Source: Climacium dendroides (lineage: Eukaryota > Streptophyta > Bryopsida > Hypnales > Climaciaceae). Taken from it: 64,000 nucleotides of DNA. The notes below the pieces were generated by a model, which saw only the letters and a list, made by a program, of their open reading frames with translations, did not search any database and was not told the origin of the DNA. Made by a program: the position numbers and the translations under genes. Below, in pieces: positions 28,000-42,225 of the stretch; within the stretch, counting starts at the first letter, position 1; each line of letters begins with the position of its first letter. The stretch covers positions 620,001-684,000 of the forward strand of contig CATNNA010000005.1 of assembly GCA_950106755.1 (NCBI GenBank), read 5' to 3'.

Positions 28000-29210
28000 T
28001 ACGTTTTTGGACATGTTTGCACGTCAAACCGATATAAATTATTGGTTTCGTTTGTATTAAATACAACACAATTTCTAGAGTATTTGTTTTGAGATCCATA
28101 TCAAATGAAGAAGACAGTGTAGGAAAGCAATAGACTGGGTTGTCTTAAAATTAAGTTTTTCCATGAATCCTAATTATTTTGAACAATTGCAACTTGCGTG
28201 TTACGTTTTTGGACATGCTTGCACGTCAAACCGATATAATTTATTGGTTTCGTTTGTATTAAATACAGCACGATTTCTAGAGTATTTGTTTTGAAATCCA
28301 TATCAAATGAAGAAGACATTGTAGGAAAGCAATAGACTGGGTTGTCTTAAAATTAAGTTTTTCCATGAATCCTAAATATTTTGAACAATTGCAACTTGTG
28401 TGTTACGTTTTTGGACATGCTTGCACGTCAAACCGATATAATTTATTGGTTTGGTTTGTATTAAATACAGCACGATTTCTAGAGTATTTGTTTTGAAATC
28501 CATATCAAATGAAGAAGACACTGTAGAAATGCAATAGGCTGGTTTGTCTTAAAATTAAGTTTTTCCATGAATCCTAATTATTTGGAACAATTGCAATTTG
28601 TGTATTACGTTTTTGGACATGTTTGCACGTCAAACCGATATAAATTATTGGTTTCGTTTGTATTAAATACAACACAATTTCTAGAGTATTTGTTTTGAGA
28701 TCCATATCAAATGAAGAAGACAGTGTAGGAAAGCAATAGACTGGGTTGTCTTAAAATTAAGTTTTTCCATGAATCCTAATTATTTTGAACAATTGCAACT
28801 TGCGTGTTACGTTTTTGGACATGCTTGCACGTCAAACCGATATAATTTATTGGTTTCGTTTGTATTAAATACAGCACGATTTCTAGAGTATTTGTTTTGA
28901 AATCCATATCAAATGAAGAAGACACTGTAGGAAAGCAATAGGCTGGGTTGTCTTAAAATTAAGTTTTTCCATGAATCCTAATTATTTTGAACAATTGCAA
29001 GTTGTGTGTTACGTTTTTGGACATGCTTGCACGTCAAACCGATATAATTTATTGGTTTGGTTTGTATTAAATACAGCACGATTTCTAGAGTATTTGTTTT
29101 GAAATCCATATCAAATGAAGAAGACACTGTAGAAATGCAATAGGCTGGTTTGTCTTAAAATTAAGTTTTTCCATGAATCCTAATTATTTGGAACAATTGC
29201 AATTTGTGTA
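28000..29210. repeat. Tandem duplication of a 3-monomer block (606 bp)
   Basis: The private 'tgcgtg' variant is at 28195 and 28801, exactly 606 bp apart, followed in both copies by 'ggtttcg'. Each is preceded by the 'ataaattattgg' and 'acaacaca' type. The monomer starting at 27884 is a chimera: 'attgtagg' in its left part and 'gtgtattacg', 'gtttgcac' in its right part. Confidence 0.65.
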
Positions 29211-31519
29211 TTACGTTTTTGGACATGTTTGCACGTCAAACCAATATAAATTATTGGTTTCGTTTGTATTAAATACAACACAATTTCTAGAGTATTTGTT
29301 TTGAGATCCATATCAAATGAAGAAGACACTGTAGGAAAGCAATAGACTGGGTTGTCTTAAAGTTAAGTTTTTCCATGAATCCTAATTATTTTGAACAATT
29401 GCAACTTGTGTGTTACGTTTTTGGACATGCTTGCACGTCAAACCGATATAATTTATTGGTTTCGGTTTTATTAAATACAGCATGATTTCTAGAGTATTTG
29501 TTTTGAAATTCATTTTAAATGAAGAAGACAGTGTAGGAAAGCAATAGGCTGGTTTGTCTTAAAGTTAAGTTTTTCCATGAATCCTAATTATTTTGAACAA
29601 TTGCAAGTTGTGTGTTACGTTTTTGGACATGCTTGCACGTCAAACCGATATAATTTATTGGTTTGGGTTTTATTAAATACAGCATGATTTCTAGAGTATT
29701 TGTTTTGAAATCCATTTCAAATGAAGAAGACAGTGTAGGAAAGCAATAGGCTGCTTTGTCTTAAAGTTAAGTTTTTCCATGAATCCTAATTATTTTGAAC
29801 AATTGCAACTTGTGTGTTACGTTTTTCGACATGCTTGCACGTCAAACCGATATAATTTATTGGTTTGGTTTGTATTAAATACAGCACGATTTCTAGAGTA
29901 TTTGTTTTGAAATCCATATCAAATGAAGAAGACACTGTAGGAAAGCAATAGGCTTGGTTGTCTTAAAATTAAGTTTTTCCATGAATCCTAAATATTTTGA
30001 ACAATTGCAACTTCTGTGTTAAGTTTTTGGACATGCTTGCACATCAAATCGATATATTTTATTGGTTTGGTTTGTATTAAATACAGCACGATTTCTAGAG
30101 TATTTGTTTTGAAATCCATATCAAATGAAGAAGACACTGTAGAAATGCAATAGGCTGGGTTGTCTTAAAATTAAGTTTTTCCATGAATCCTAATTATTTG
30201 GAACAATTGCAATTTGTGTATTACGTTTTTGGACATGTTTGCACGTCAAACCGATATAAATTATTGGTTTCGTTTGTATTAAATACAACACAATTTCTAG
30301 AGTATTTGTTTTGTGATCCATATCAAATGAAGAAGACACTGTAGGAAAGCAATAGACTGCTTTGTCTTAAAGTTAAATTTTTCCATGAATCCTAATTATT
30401 TTGAACAATTGCAACTTGTGTGTTACGTTTTTGGACATGCTTGCACGTCAAAACGATATAATTTATTGGTTTGGTTTGTATTAAATACAGCACGATTTCT
30501 AGAGTATTTGTTTTGAAATCCATATCAAATGAAGAAGACACTGTAGGAAAGCAATAGGCTGGGTTGTCTTAAAATTAAGTTTTTCCATGAATTCTAAATA
30601 TTTTGAACAATTGCAACTTCTGTGTTACGTTTTTGGACATGCTTGCACGTCAAACCGATATAATTTATTGGTTTGGTTTGTATTAAATACAGCACGATTT
30701 CTACAGTATTTGTTTTGAAATCCATTTCAAATGAAGAAGACACTGTAGGAAAGCAATAGATTGGGTTGTCTTAAAGTTAAGTTTTTCCATGAATCCTAAT
30801 TATTTTGAACAATTGCAACTTGTGTGTTACGTTTTTGGATATGCTTGCACGTCAAACCGATATAATTTATTGGTTTGGGTTTTATTAAATACAGCATGAT
30901 TTCTAGAGTATTTGTTTTGAAATCCATTTCAAATGAAGAAGACACTATAGGAAAGCAATAGGCTGGTTTGTCTTAAAGTTAAGTTTTTCCATGAATCCTA
31001 ATTATTTTGAACAATTGCAACTTGTGTGTTACGTTTTTGGACATGCTTGCACGTCAAACCGATATAATTTATTGGTTTGGGTTTTATTAAATACAGCATG
31101 ATTTCTAGAGTATTTGTTTTGAAATCCATTTCACATGAAGAAGACAGTGTAGGAAAGCAATAGGCTGGTTTGTCTTAAAGTTAAGTTTTTCCATGAATCC
31201 TAATTATTTTGAACAATTGCAACTTGTGTGTTACGTTTTTGGACATGCTTGCACGTCAAACCGATATAATTTATTGGTTTGGGTTTTATTAAATACAGCA
31301 TGATTTCTAGAGTATTTGTTTTGAAATCCATTTCAAATGTCAAAGACAGTGTAGGAAAGCAATAGGCTGGGTTGTCTTAAAGTTAAGTTTTTCCATGAAT
31401 CCTAATTATTTTGAACAATTGCAACTTGTGTGTTACGTTTTTGGACATGCTTGCACGTCAAACCGATATAATTTATTGGTTTGGGTTTTATTAAATACAG
31501 CATGATTTCTAGAGTATTT

Positions 31520-33539
31520 GTTTTGAAATCCATTTCACATGAAGAAGACAGTGTAGGAAAGCAATAGGCTGGTTTGTCTTAAAGTTAAGTTTTTCCATGA
31601 ATCCTAAATATTTTGAACAATTGCAACTTCTGTGTTACGTTTTTGGACATGCTTGCACGTCAAATCGATATATTTTATTGGTTTGGTTTGTATTAAATAC
31701 AGCACGATTTCTAGAGTATTTGTTTTGAAATCCATATCAAATGAAGAAGACACTGTAGAAATGCAATCGGCTGGTTTGTCTTAAAACTAAGTTTTTCCAT
31801 GAATCCTAATTATTTTGAACAATTGCAATTTGTGTATTACGTTTTTGGACATGTTTGCACGTCAAACCGATATAATTTATTGGTGTGGTTTGTATTAAAT
31901 ACAACACGATTTCTAGAGTATTTGTTTGGAGATCCATATCAAATGAAGAAGACACTGTAGGAAAGCAATAGATTGGGTTGTCTTAAAGTTAAGTTTTTCC
32001 ATGAATCCTAATTATTTGGAACAATTGCAACTTGTGTGTTACGTTTTTGGACATGCTTGCACGTCAAACCGATATAATTTATTGGTTTGGTTTGTATTAA
32101 ATACAGCATGATTTCTAGAGTATTTGTTTTGAAATCCATATCAAATGAAGAAGACACTGTAGGAAAGCAATAGACTGCTTTGTCTTAAAGTTAAGTTTTT
32201 CCATGAATCCTAATTATTTTGAACAATTGCAACTTGTGTGTTACGTTTTTGGACATGCTTGCACGTCAAAACGATATAATTTATTGGTTTGGTTTGTATT
32301 AAATACAGCACGATTTCTAGAGTATTTGTTTTGAAATCCATATCAAATGAAGAAGACACTGTAGGAAAGCAATAGGCTGGGTTGTCTTAAAACTAAGTTT
32401 TTCCATGAATCCTAAATATTTTGAACAATTGCAAGTTGTGTGTTACGTTTTTGGACATGCTTGCACGTCAAACCGATATAATTTATTGGTTTGGGTTTTA
32501 TTAAATACAGCATGATTTCTAGAGTATTTGTTTTGAAATCCATTTCACATGAAGAAGACAGTGTAGGAAAGCAATAGGCTGGTTTGTCTTAAAGTTAAGT
32601 TTTTCCATGAATCCTAAATATTTTGAACAATTGCAACTTCTGTGTTACGTTTTTGGACATGCTTGCACGTCAAATCGATATATTTTATTGGTTTGGTTTG
32701 TATTAAATACAGCACGATTTCTAGAGTATTTGTTTTGAAATCCATATCAAATGAAGAAGACACTGTAGAAATGCAATCGGCTGGTTTGTCTTAAAATTAA
32801 GTTTTTCCATGAATCCTAATTATTTTGAACAATTGCAATTTGTGTATTACGTTTTTGGACATGTTTGCACGTCAAACCGATATAATTTATTGGTGTGGTT
32901 TGTATTAAATACAACACGATTTCTAGAGTATTTGTTTGGAGATCCATATCAAATGAAGAAGACACTGTAGGAAAGCAATAGATTGGGTTGTCTTAAAGTT
33001 AAGTTTTTCCATGAATCCTAATTATTTGGAACAATTGCAACTTGTGTGTTACGTTTTTGGACATGCTTGCACGTCAAACCGATATAATTTATTGGTTTGG
33101 TTTGTATTAAATACAGCATGATTTCTAGAGTATTTGTTTTGAAATCCATATCAAATGAAGAAGACACTGTAGGAAAGCAATAGACTGCTTTGTCTTAAAG
33201 TTAAGTTTTTCCATGAATCCTAATTATTTTGAACAATTGCAACTTGTGTGTTACGTTTTTGGACATGCTTGCACGTCAAAACGATATAATTTATTGGTTT
33301 GGTTTGTATTAAATACAGCACGATTTCTAGAGTATTTGTTTTGAAATCCATATCAAATGAAGAAGACACTGTAGGAAAGCAATAGGCTGGGTTGTCTTAA
33401 AACTAAGTTTTTCCATGAATCCTAATTATTTTGAACAATTGCAACTTGTGTGTTACGTTTTTGGACATGCTTGCACGTCAAACCGATATAATTTATTGGT
33501 TTGGGTTTTATTAAATACAGCATGATTTCTAGAGTATTT
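31520..33539. repeat. Tandem duplication of a 5-monomer block (1,010 bp x 2)
   Basis: Bases 31520-32529 and 32530-33539 carry the same five types: 'cacatg' with 'aacttctg' and 'caaatcgata' (31661, 32671); 'gaaatgc' with 'aatcggctgg'; 'tttggagatcc'; 'actgctttg'; and 'aaactaag'. The last monomer differs (aaatatt and gcaagttg in copy 1, aattatt and gcaacttg in copy 2), which suggests the exchange point lies there. Confidence 0.85.
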
Positions 33540-36500
33540 GTTTTGAAATCCATTTCACATGAAGAAGACAGTGTAGGAAAGCAATAGGCTGGTTTGTCTT
33601 AAAGTTAAGTTTTTCCATGAATCCTAATTATTTTGAACAATTGCAACTTGTGTGTTACGTTTTTGGACATGCTTGCACGTCAAACCGATATAATTTATTG
33701 GTTTGGTTTGTATTAAATACACCACGATTTCTAGAGTATTTGTTTTGAAATCCATATCAAATGAAGAAGACAATGTAGGAAAGCAATAGGCTGGGTTGTC
33801 TTAAAGTTAAGTTTTTCCATGAATCCTAATTATTTTGAACAATTGCAACTTGTGTGTTACGTTTTTGGACATGCTTGCACGTCAAACCGATATAATTTAT
33901 TGGTTTGGGTTTTATTAAATACAGCATGATTTCTAGAGTATTTGTTTTGAAATCCATTTCAAATGTCAAAGACAGTGTAGGAAAGCAATAGGCTGGGTTG
34001 TCTTAAAGTTAAGTTTTTCCATGAATCCTAATTATTTTGAACAATTGCAACTTGTGTGTTACGTTTTTGGACATGCTTGCACGTCAAACCGATATAATTT
34101 ATTGGTTTGGGTTTTATTAAATACAGCATGATTTCTAGAGTATTTGTTTTGAAATCCATTTCACATGAAGAAGACAGTGTAGGAAAGCAATAGGCTGGTT
34201 TGTCTTAAAGTTAAGTTTTTCCATGAATCCTAAATATTTTGAACAATTGCAAGTTGTGTGTTACGTTTTTGGACATGCTTGCACGTCAAACCGATATAAT
34301 TTATTGGTTTGGTTTGTATTAAATACAGCACGATTTCTAGAGTATTTGTTTTGAAATCCATATCAAATGAAGAAGACACTGTAGGAAAGCAATAGGCTGG
34401 TTTGTCTTAAAACTAAGTTTTTCCATGAATCCTAATTATTTTGAACAATTGCAACTTGTGTGTTACGTTTTTGGATATGCTTGCACGTCAAACCGATATA
34501 ATTTATTGGTTTGGGTTTTATTAAATACAGCATGATTTCTAGAGTATTTGTTTTGAAATCCATTTCAAATGAAGAAGACACTGTAGGAAAGCAATAGGCT
34601 GGGTTGTCTTAAAGTTAAGTTTTTCCATGAATCCTAATTATTTTGAACAATTGCAACTTGTGTGTTACGTTTTTGGACATGCTTGCACGTCAAACCGATA
34701 TAATTTATTGGTTTGGGTTTTATTAAATACAGCACGATTTCTAGAGTATTTGTTTTGAAATCCATATCAAATGAAGAAGACACTGTAGGAAAGCAATAGG
34801 CTGGGTTGTCTTAAAGTTAAGTTTTTCCATGAATCCTAATTATTTTGAACAATTGCAACTTGTGTGTTACGTTTTTGGACATGCTTGCACGTCAAACCGA
34901 TATAATTTATTGGTTTGGGTTTTATTAAATACAGCATGATTTCTAGAGTATTTGTTTTGAAATCCATTTCACATGAAGAAGACAGTGTAGGAAAGCAATA
35001 GGCTGGTTTGTCTTAAAGTTAAGTTTTTCCATGAATCCTAAATATTTTGAACAATTGCAACTTCTGTGTTACGTTTTTGGACATGCTTGCACGTCAAATC
35101 GATATATTTTATTGGTTTGGTTTGTATTAAATACAGCACGATTTCTAGAGTATTTGTTTTGAAATCCATATCAAATGAAGAAGACACTGTAGAAATGCAA
35201 TCGGCTGGTTTGTCTTAAAATTAAGTTTTTCCATGAATCCTAATTATTTTGAACAATTGCAATTTGTGTATTACGTTTTTGGACATGTTTGCACGTCAAA
35301 CCGATATAATTTATTGGTGTGGTTTGTATTAAATACAACACGATTTCTAGAGTATTTGTTTGGAGATCCATATCAAATGAAGAAGACACTGTAGGAAAGC
35401 AATAGATTGGGTTGTCTTAAAGTTAAGTTTTTCCATGAATCCTAATTATTTTGAACAATTGCAACTTGTGTGTTACGTTTTTGGACATGCTTGCACGTCA
35501 AACCGATATAATTTATTGGTTTGGTTTGTATTAAATACAGCATGATTTCTAGAGTATTTGTTTTGAAATCCATATCAAATGAAGAAGACACTGTAGGAAA
35601 GCAATAGACTGCTTTGTCTTAAAGTTAAGTTTTTCCATGAATCCTAATTATTTTGAACAATTGCAACTTGTGTGTTACGTTTTTGGACATGCTTGCACGT
35701 CAAAACGATATAATTTATTGGTTTGGTTTGTATTAAATACAGCACGATTTCTAGAGTATTTGTTTTGAAATCCATATCAAATGAAGAAGACACTGTAGGA
35801 AAGCAATAGGCTGGGTTGTCTTAAAACTAAGTTTTTCCATGAATCCTAATTATTTTGAACAATTGCAACTTGTGTGTTACGTTTTTGGACATGCTTGCAC
35901 GTCAAACCGATATAATTTATTGGTTTGGGTTTTATTAAATACAGCATGATTTCTAGAGTATTTGTTTTGAAATCCATTTCACATGAAGAAGACAGTGTAG
36001 GAAAGCAATAGGCTGGTTTGTCTTAAAGTTAAGTTTTTCCATGAATCCTAATTATTTTGAACAATTGCAACTTGTGTGTTACGTTTTTGGACATGCTTGC
36101 ACGTCAAACCGATATAATTTATTGGTTTGGTTTGTATTAAATACACCACGATTTCTAGAGTATTTGTTTTGAAATCCATATCAAATGAAGAAGACACTGT
36201 AGGAAAGCAATAGGCTGGGTTGTCTTAAAGTTAAGTTTTTCCATGAATCCTAATTATTTTGAACAATTGCAACTTGTGTGTTACGTTTTTGGACATGCTT
36301 GCACGTCAAACCGATATAATTTATTGGTTTGGGTTTTATTAAATACAGCATGATTTCTAGAGTATTTGTTTTGAAATCCATTTCAAATGTCAAAGACAGT
36401 GTAGGAAAGCAATAGGCTGGGTTGTCTTAAAGTTAAGTTTTTCCATGAATCCTAATTATTTTGAACAATTGCAACTTGTGTGTTACGTTTTTGGACATGC

Positions 36501-36980
36501 TTGCACGTCAAACCGATATAATTTATTGGTTTGGGTTTTATTAAATACAGCATGATTTCTAGAGTATTTGTTTTGAAATCCATTTCACATGAAGAAGACA
36601 GTGTAGGAAAGCAATAGGCTGGTTTGTCTTAAAGTTAAGTTTTTCCATGAATCCTAAATATTTTGAACAATTGCAAGTTGTGTGTTACGTTTTTGGACAT
36701 GCTTGCACGTCAAACCGATATAATTTATTGGTTTGGTTTGTATTAAATACAGCACGATTTCTAGAGTATTTGTTTTGAAATCCATATCAAATGAAGAAGA
36801 CACTGTAGGAAAGCAATAGGCTGGTTTGTCTTAAAACTAAGTTTTTCCATGAATCCTAATTATTTTGAACAATTGCAACTTGTGTGTTACGTTTTTGGAT
36901 ATGCTTGCACGTCAAACCGATATAATTTATTGGTTTGGGTTTTATTAAATACAGCATGATTTCTAGAGTATTTGTTTTGA
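32530..36980. repeat. 12-monomer block in two copies (2,424 bp apart)
   Basis: About 32,530-34,560 and 34,954-36,980 match through 'caaatcgata' (32671, 35095), 'aatcggctgg', 'tttggagatcc', 'aaactaag', 'accacg' and 'tgtcaaagac' to the 'ggatatgc' monomer. 'cctaattatt' after 'aaactaag' is at 33421 and 35845. The two monomers between the copies are of mixed type. Confidence 0.8.
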
Positions 36981-38791
36981 AATCCATTTCAAATGAAGAA
37001 GACACTATAGGAAAGCAATACGCTGGTTTGTCTTATAGTTAAGTTTTTCCATGAATCCTAATTATTTTGAACAATTGCAACTTGTGTGTTACGTTTTTGG
37101 ACATGCTTGCACGTCAAACCGATATAATTTATTGGTTTGGGTTTTATTAAATACAGCATGATTTCTAGAGTATTTGTTTTGAAATCCATTTCAAATGAAG
37201 AAGACACTATAGGAAAGCAATACGCTGGTTTGTCTTATAGTTAAGTTTTTCCATGAATCCTAATTATTTTGAACAATTGCAACTTGTGTGTTACGTTTTT
37301 GGACATGCTTGCACGTCAAACCGATATAATTTATTGGTTTGGGTTTTATTAAATACAGCATGATTTCTAGAGTATTTGTTTTGAAATCCATTTCACATGA
37401 AGAAGACAGTGTAGGAAAGCAATAGGCTGGTTTGTCTTAAAGTTAAGTTTTTCCATGAATCCTAATTATTTTGAACAATTGCAACTTGTGTGTTACGTTT
37501 TTGGACATGCTTGCACGTCAAACCGATATAATTTATTGGTTTGGTTTGTATTAAATACACCACGATTTCTAGAGTATTTGTTTTGAAATCCATATCAAAT
37601 GAAGAAGACACTGTAGGAAAGCAATAGGCTGGGTTGTCTTAAAGTTAAGTTTTTCCATGAATCCTAATTATTTTGAACAATTGCAACTTGTGTGTTACGT
37701 TTTTGGACATGCTTGCACGTCAAACCGATATAATTTATTGGTTTGGGTTTTATTAAATACAGCATGATTTCTAGAGTATTTGTTTTGAAATCCATTTCAA
37801 ATGTCAAAGACAGTGTAGGAAAGCAATAGGCTGGGTTGTCTTAAAGTTAAGTTTTTCCATGAATCCTAATTATTTTGAACAATTGCAACTTGTGTGTTAC
37901 GTTTTTGGACATGCTTGCACGTCAAACCGATATAATTTATTGGTTTGGGTTTTATTAAATACAGCATGATTTCTAGAGTATTTGTTTTGAAATCCATTTC
38001 ACATGAAGAAGACAGTGTAGGAAAGCAATAGGCTGGTTTGTCTTAAAGTTAAGTTTTTCCATGAATCCTAAATATTTTGAACAATTGCAAGTTGTGTGTT
38101 ACGTTTTTGGACATGCTTGCACGTCAAACCGATATAATTTATTGGTTTGGTTTGTATTAAATACAGCACGATTTCTAGAGTATTTGTTTTGAAATCCATA
38201 TCAAATGAAGAAGACACTGTAGGAAAGCAATAGGCTGGTTTGTCTTAAAACTAAGTTTTTCCATGAATCCTAATTATTTTGAACAATTGCAACTTGTGTG
38301 TTACGTTTTTGGATATGCTTGCACGTCAAACCGATATAATTTATTGGTTTGGGTTTTATTAAATACAGCATGATTTCTAGAGTATTTGTTTTGAAATCCA
38401 TTTCAAATGAAGAAGACACTATAGGAAAGCAATACGCTGGTTTGTCTTATAGTTAAGTTTTTCCATGAATCCTAATTATTTTGAACAATTGCAACTTGTG
38501 TGTTACGTTTTTGGACATGCTTGCACGTCAAACCGATATAATTTATTGGTTTGGGTTTTATTAAATACAGCATGATTTCTAGAGTATTTGTTTTGAAATC
38601 CATTTCAAATGAAGAAGACACTATAGGAAAGCAATACGCTGGTTTGTCTTATAGTTAAGTTTTTCCATGAATCCTAATTATTTTGAACAATTGCAACTTG
38701 TGTGTTACGTTTTTGGACATGCTTGCACGTCAAACCGATATAATTTATTGGTTTGGGTTTTATTAAATACAGCATGATTTCTAGAGTATTT
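35964..38791. repeat. Tandem duplication of a 7-monomer higher-order unit (1,414 bp x 2)
   Basis: Copy 1 is 35964-37377 and copy 2 is 37378-38791. Both hold the same seven types in order: 'cacatg'; 'ccatatc' after 'accacg'; 'tgtcaaagac'; 'cacatg' with 'aaatatt' and 'gcaagttg'; 'aaactaag' with 'ggatatgc'; then two consecutive 'ctatagg' monomers with 'atacgctgg' and 'cttatagtt'. The repeated pair at 37019/37221 and 38433/38635 shows that a one-monomer duplication came before the 7-mer duplication. I saw no difference between the two copies by eye. Confidence 0.88.
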
Positions 38792-41700
38792 GTTTTGAAA
38801 TCCATTTCAAATGAAGAAGACAGTGTAGGAAAGCAATAGGCTGGTTTGTCTTAAAGTTAAGTTTTTCCATGAATCCTAATTATTTTGAACAATTGCAACT
38901 TGTGTGTTACGTTTTTCGACATGCTTGCACGTCAAACCGATATAATTTATTGGTTTGGTTTGTATTAAATACAGCACGATTTCTAGAGTATTTGTTTTGA
39001 AATCCATATCAAATGAAGAAGACACTGTAGGAAAGCAATAGGCTTGGTTGTCTTAAAATTAAGTTTTTCCATGAATCCTAAATATTTTGAACAATTGCAA
39101 CTTCTGTGTTAAGTTTTTGGACATGCTTGCACATCAAATCGATATATTTTATTGGTTTGGTTTGTATTAAATACAGCACGATTTCTAGAGTATTTGTTTT
39201 GAAATCCATATCAAATGAAGAAGACACTGTAGAAATGCAATAGGCTGGGTTGTCTTAAAATTAAGTTTTTCCATGAATCCTAATTATTTGGAACAATTGC
39301 AATTTGTGTATTACGTTTTTGGACATGTTTGCACGTCAAACTGATATAAATTATTGGTTTCGTTTGTATTAAATACAACACAATTTCTAGAGTATTTGTT
39401 TTGAGATCCATATCAAATGAAGAAGACACTGTAGGAAAGCAATAGACTGCTTTGTCTTAAAGTTAAATTTTTCCATGAATCCTAATTATTTTGAACAATT
39501 GCAACTTGTGTGTTACGTTTTTGGACATGCTTGCACGTCAAAACGATATAATTTATTGGTTTGGTTTGTATTAAATACAGCACGATTTCTAGAGTATTTG
39601 TTTTGAAATCCATATCAAATGAAGAAGACACTGTAGGAAAGCAATAGGCTGGGTTGTCTTAAAATTAAGTTTTTCCATGAATCCTAAATATTTTGAACAA
39701 TTGCAACTTCTGTGTTACGTTTTTGGACATGCTTGCACGTCAAACCGATATAATTTATTGGTTTGGTTTGTATTAAATACAGCACGATTTCTACAGTATT
39801 TGTTTTGAAATCCATTTCAAATGAAGAAGACACTGTAGGAAAGCAATAGATTGGGTTGTCTTAAAGTTAAGTTTTTCCATGAATCCTAATTATTTTGAAC
39901 AATTGCAACTTGTGTGTTACGTTTTTGGATATGCTTGCACGTCAAACCGATATAATTTATTGGTTTGGGTTTTATTAAATACAGCATGATTTCTAGAGTA
40001 TTTGTTTTGAAATCCATTTCAAATGAAGAAGACACTATAGGAAAGCAATAGGCTGGTTTGTCTTAAAGTTAAGTTTTTCCATGAATCCTAATTATTTTGA
40101 ACAATTGCAACTTGTGTGTTACGTTTTTGGACATGCTTGCACGTCAAACCGATATAATTTATTGGTTTGGGTTTTATTAAATACAGCATGATTTCTAGAG
40201 TATTTGTTTTGAAATCCATTTCACATGAAGAAGACAGTGTAGGAAAGCAATAGGCTGGTTTGTCTTAAAGTTAAGTTTTTCCATGAATCCTAATTATTTT
40301 GAACAATTGCAACTTGTGTGTTACGTTTTTGGACATGCTTGCACGTCAAACCGATATAATTTATTGGTTTGGGTTTTATTAAATACAGCATGATTTCTAG
40401 AGTATTTGTTTTGAAATCCATTTCAAATGTCAAAGACAGTGTAGGAAAGCAATAGGCTGGGTTGTCTTAAAGTTAAGTTTTTCCATGAATCCTAATTATT
40501 TTGAACAATTGCAACTTGTGTGTTACGTTTTTGGACATGCTTGCACGTCAAACCGATATAATTTATTGGTTTGGGTTTTATTAAATACAGCATGATTTCT
40601 AGAGTATTTGTTTTGAAATCCATTTCACATGAAGAAGACAGTGTAGGAAAGCAATAGGCTGGTTTGTCTTAAAGTTAAGTTTTTCCATGAATCCTAAATA
40701 TTTTGAACAATTGCAACTTCTGTGTTACGTTTTTGGACATGCTTGCACGTCAAATCGATATATTTTATTGGTTTGGTTTGTATTAAATACAGCACGATTT
40801 CTAGAGTATTTGTTTTGAAATCCATATCAAATGAAGAAGACACTGTAGAAATGCAATCGGCTGGTTTGTCTTAAAATTAAGTTTTTCCATGAATCCTAAT
40901 TATTTTGAACAATTGCAATTTGTGTATTACGTTTTTGGACATGTTTGCACGTCAAACCGATATAATTTATTGGTGTGGTTTGTATTAAATACAACACGAT
41001 TTCTAGAGTATTTGTTTGGAGATCCATATCAAATGAAGAAGACACTGTAGGAAAGCAATAGATTGGGTTGTCTTAAAGTTAAGTTTTTCCATGAATCCTA
41101 ATTATTTGGAACAATTGCAACTTGTGTGTTACGTTTTTGGACATGCTTGCACGTCAAACCGATATAATTTATTGGTTTGGTTTGTATTAAATACAGCATG
41201 ATTTCTAGAGTATTTGTTTTGAAATCCATATCAAATGAAGAAGACACTGTAGGAAAGCAATAGACTGCTTTGTCTTAAAGTTAAGTTTTTCCATGAATCC
41301 TAATTATTTTGAACAATTGCAACTTGTGTGTTACGTTTTTGGACATGCTTGCACGTCAAAACGATATAATTTATTGGTTTGGTTTGTATTAAATACAGCA
41401 CGATTTCTAGAGTATTTGTTTTGAAATCCATATCAAATGAAGAAGACACTGTAGGAAAGCAATAGGCTGGGTTGTCTTAAAACTAAGTTTTTCCATGAAT
41501 CCTAATTATTTTGAACAATTGCAACTTGTGTGTTACGTTTTTGGACATGCTTGCACGTCAAACCGATATAATTTATTGGTTTGGGTTTTATTAAATACAG
41601 CATGATTTCTAGAGTATTTGTTTTGAAATCCATTTCACATGAAGAAGACAGTGTAGGAAAGCAATAGGCTGGTTTGTCTTAAAGTTAAGTTTTTCCATGA

Positions 41701-42225
41701 ATCCTAATTATTTTGAACAATTGCAACTTGTGTGTTACGTTTTTGGACATGCTTGCACGTCAAACCGATATAATTTATTGGTTTGGTTTGTATTAAATAC
41801 ACCACGATTTCTAGAGTATTTGTTTTGAAATCCATATCAAATGAAGAAGACACTGTAGGAAAGCAATAGGCTGGGTTGTCTTAAAGTTAAGTTTTTCCAT
41901 GAATCCTAATTATTTTGAACAATTGCAACTTGTGTGTTACGTTTTTGGACATGCTTGCACGTCAAACCGATATAATTTATTGGTTTGGGTTTTATTAAAT
42001 ACAGCATGATTTCTAGAGTATTTGTTTTGAAATCCATTTCAAATGTCAAAGACAGTGTAGGAAAGCAATAGGCTGGGTTGTCTTAAAGTTAAGTTTTTCC
42101 ATGAATCCTAATTATTTTGAACAATTGCAACTTGTGTGTTACGTTTTTGGACATGCTTGCACGTCAAACCGATATAATTTATTGGTTTGGGTTTTATTAA
42201 ATACAGCATGATTTCTAGAGTATTT

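Larger units (their letters stand above)
29605..41500. repeat. 45-monomer displaced block copy (9,090 bp spacing)
   Basis: About 29,605-32,410 recurs at about 38,695-41,500. Rare markers lie exactly 9,090 bp apart: 'gtttttcgac' (29821, 38911), 'aagtttttgg' replacing 'acgtttttgg' (30021, 39111), then 'tacag', 'ctatagg', 'tgtcaaagac', 'atcgatatatttt' and 'aatcggctgg'. Only a handful of differences were seen, for example 'gtgatcc' against 'gagatcc' near 30313 and 'gaattcta' against 'gaatccta' near 30591. After about 33,421 copy 1 resumes matching at 8,080 bp, because it alone holds an extra 5-monomer block. That match continues to about 34,560. Confidence 0.8.
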
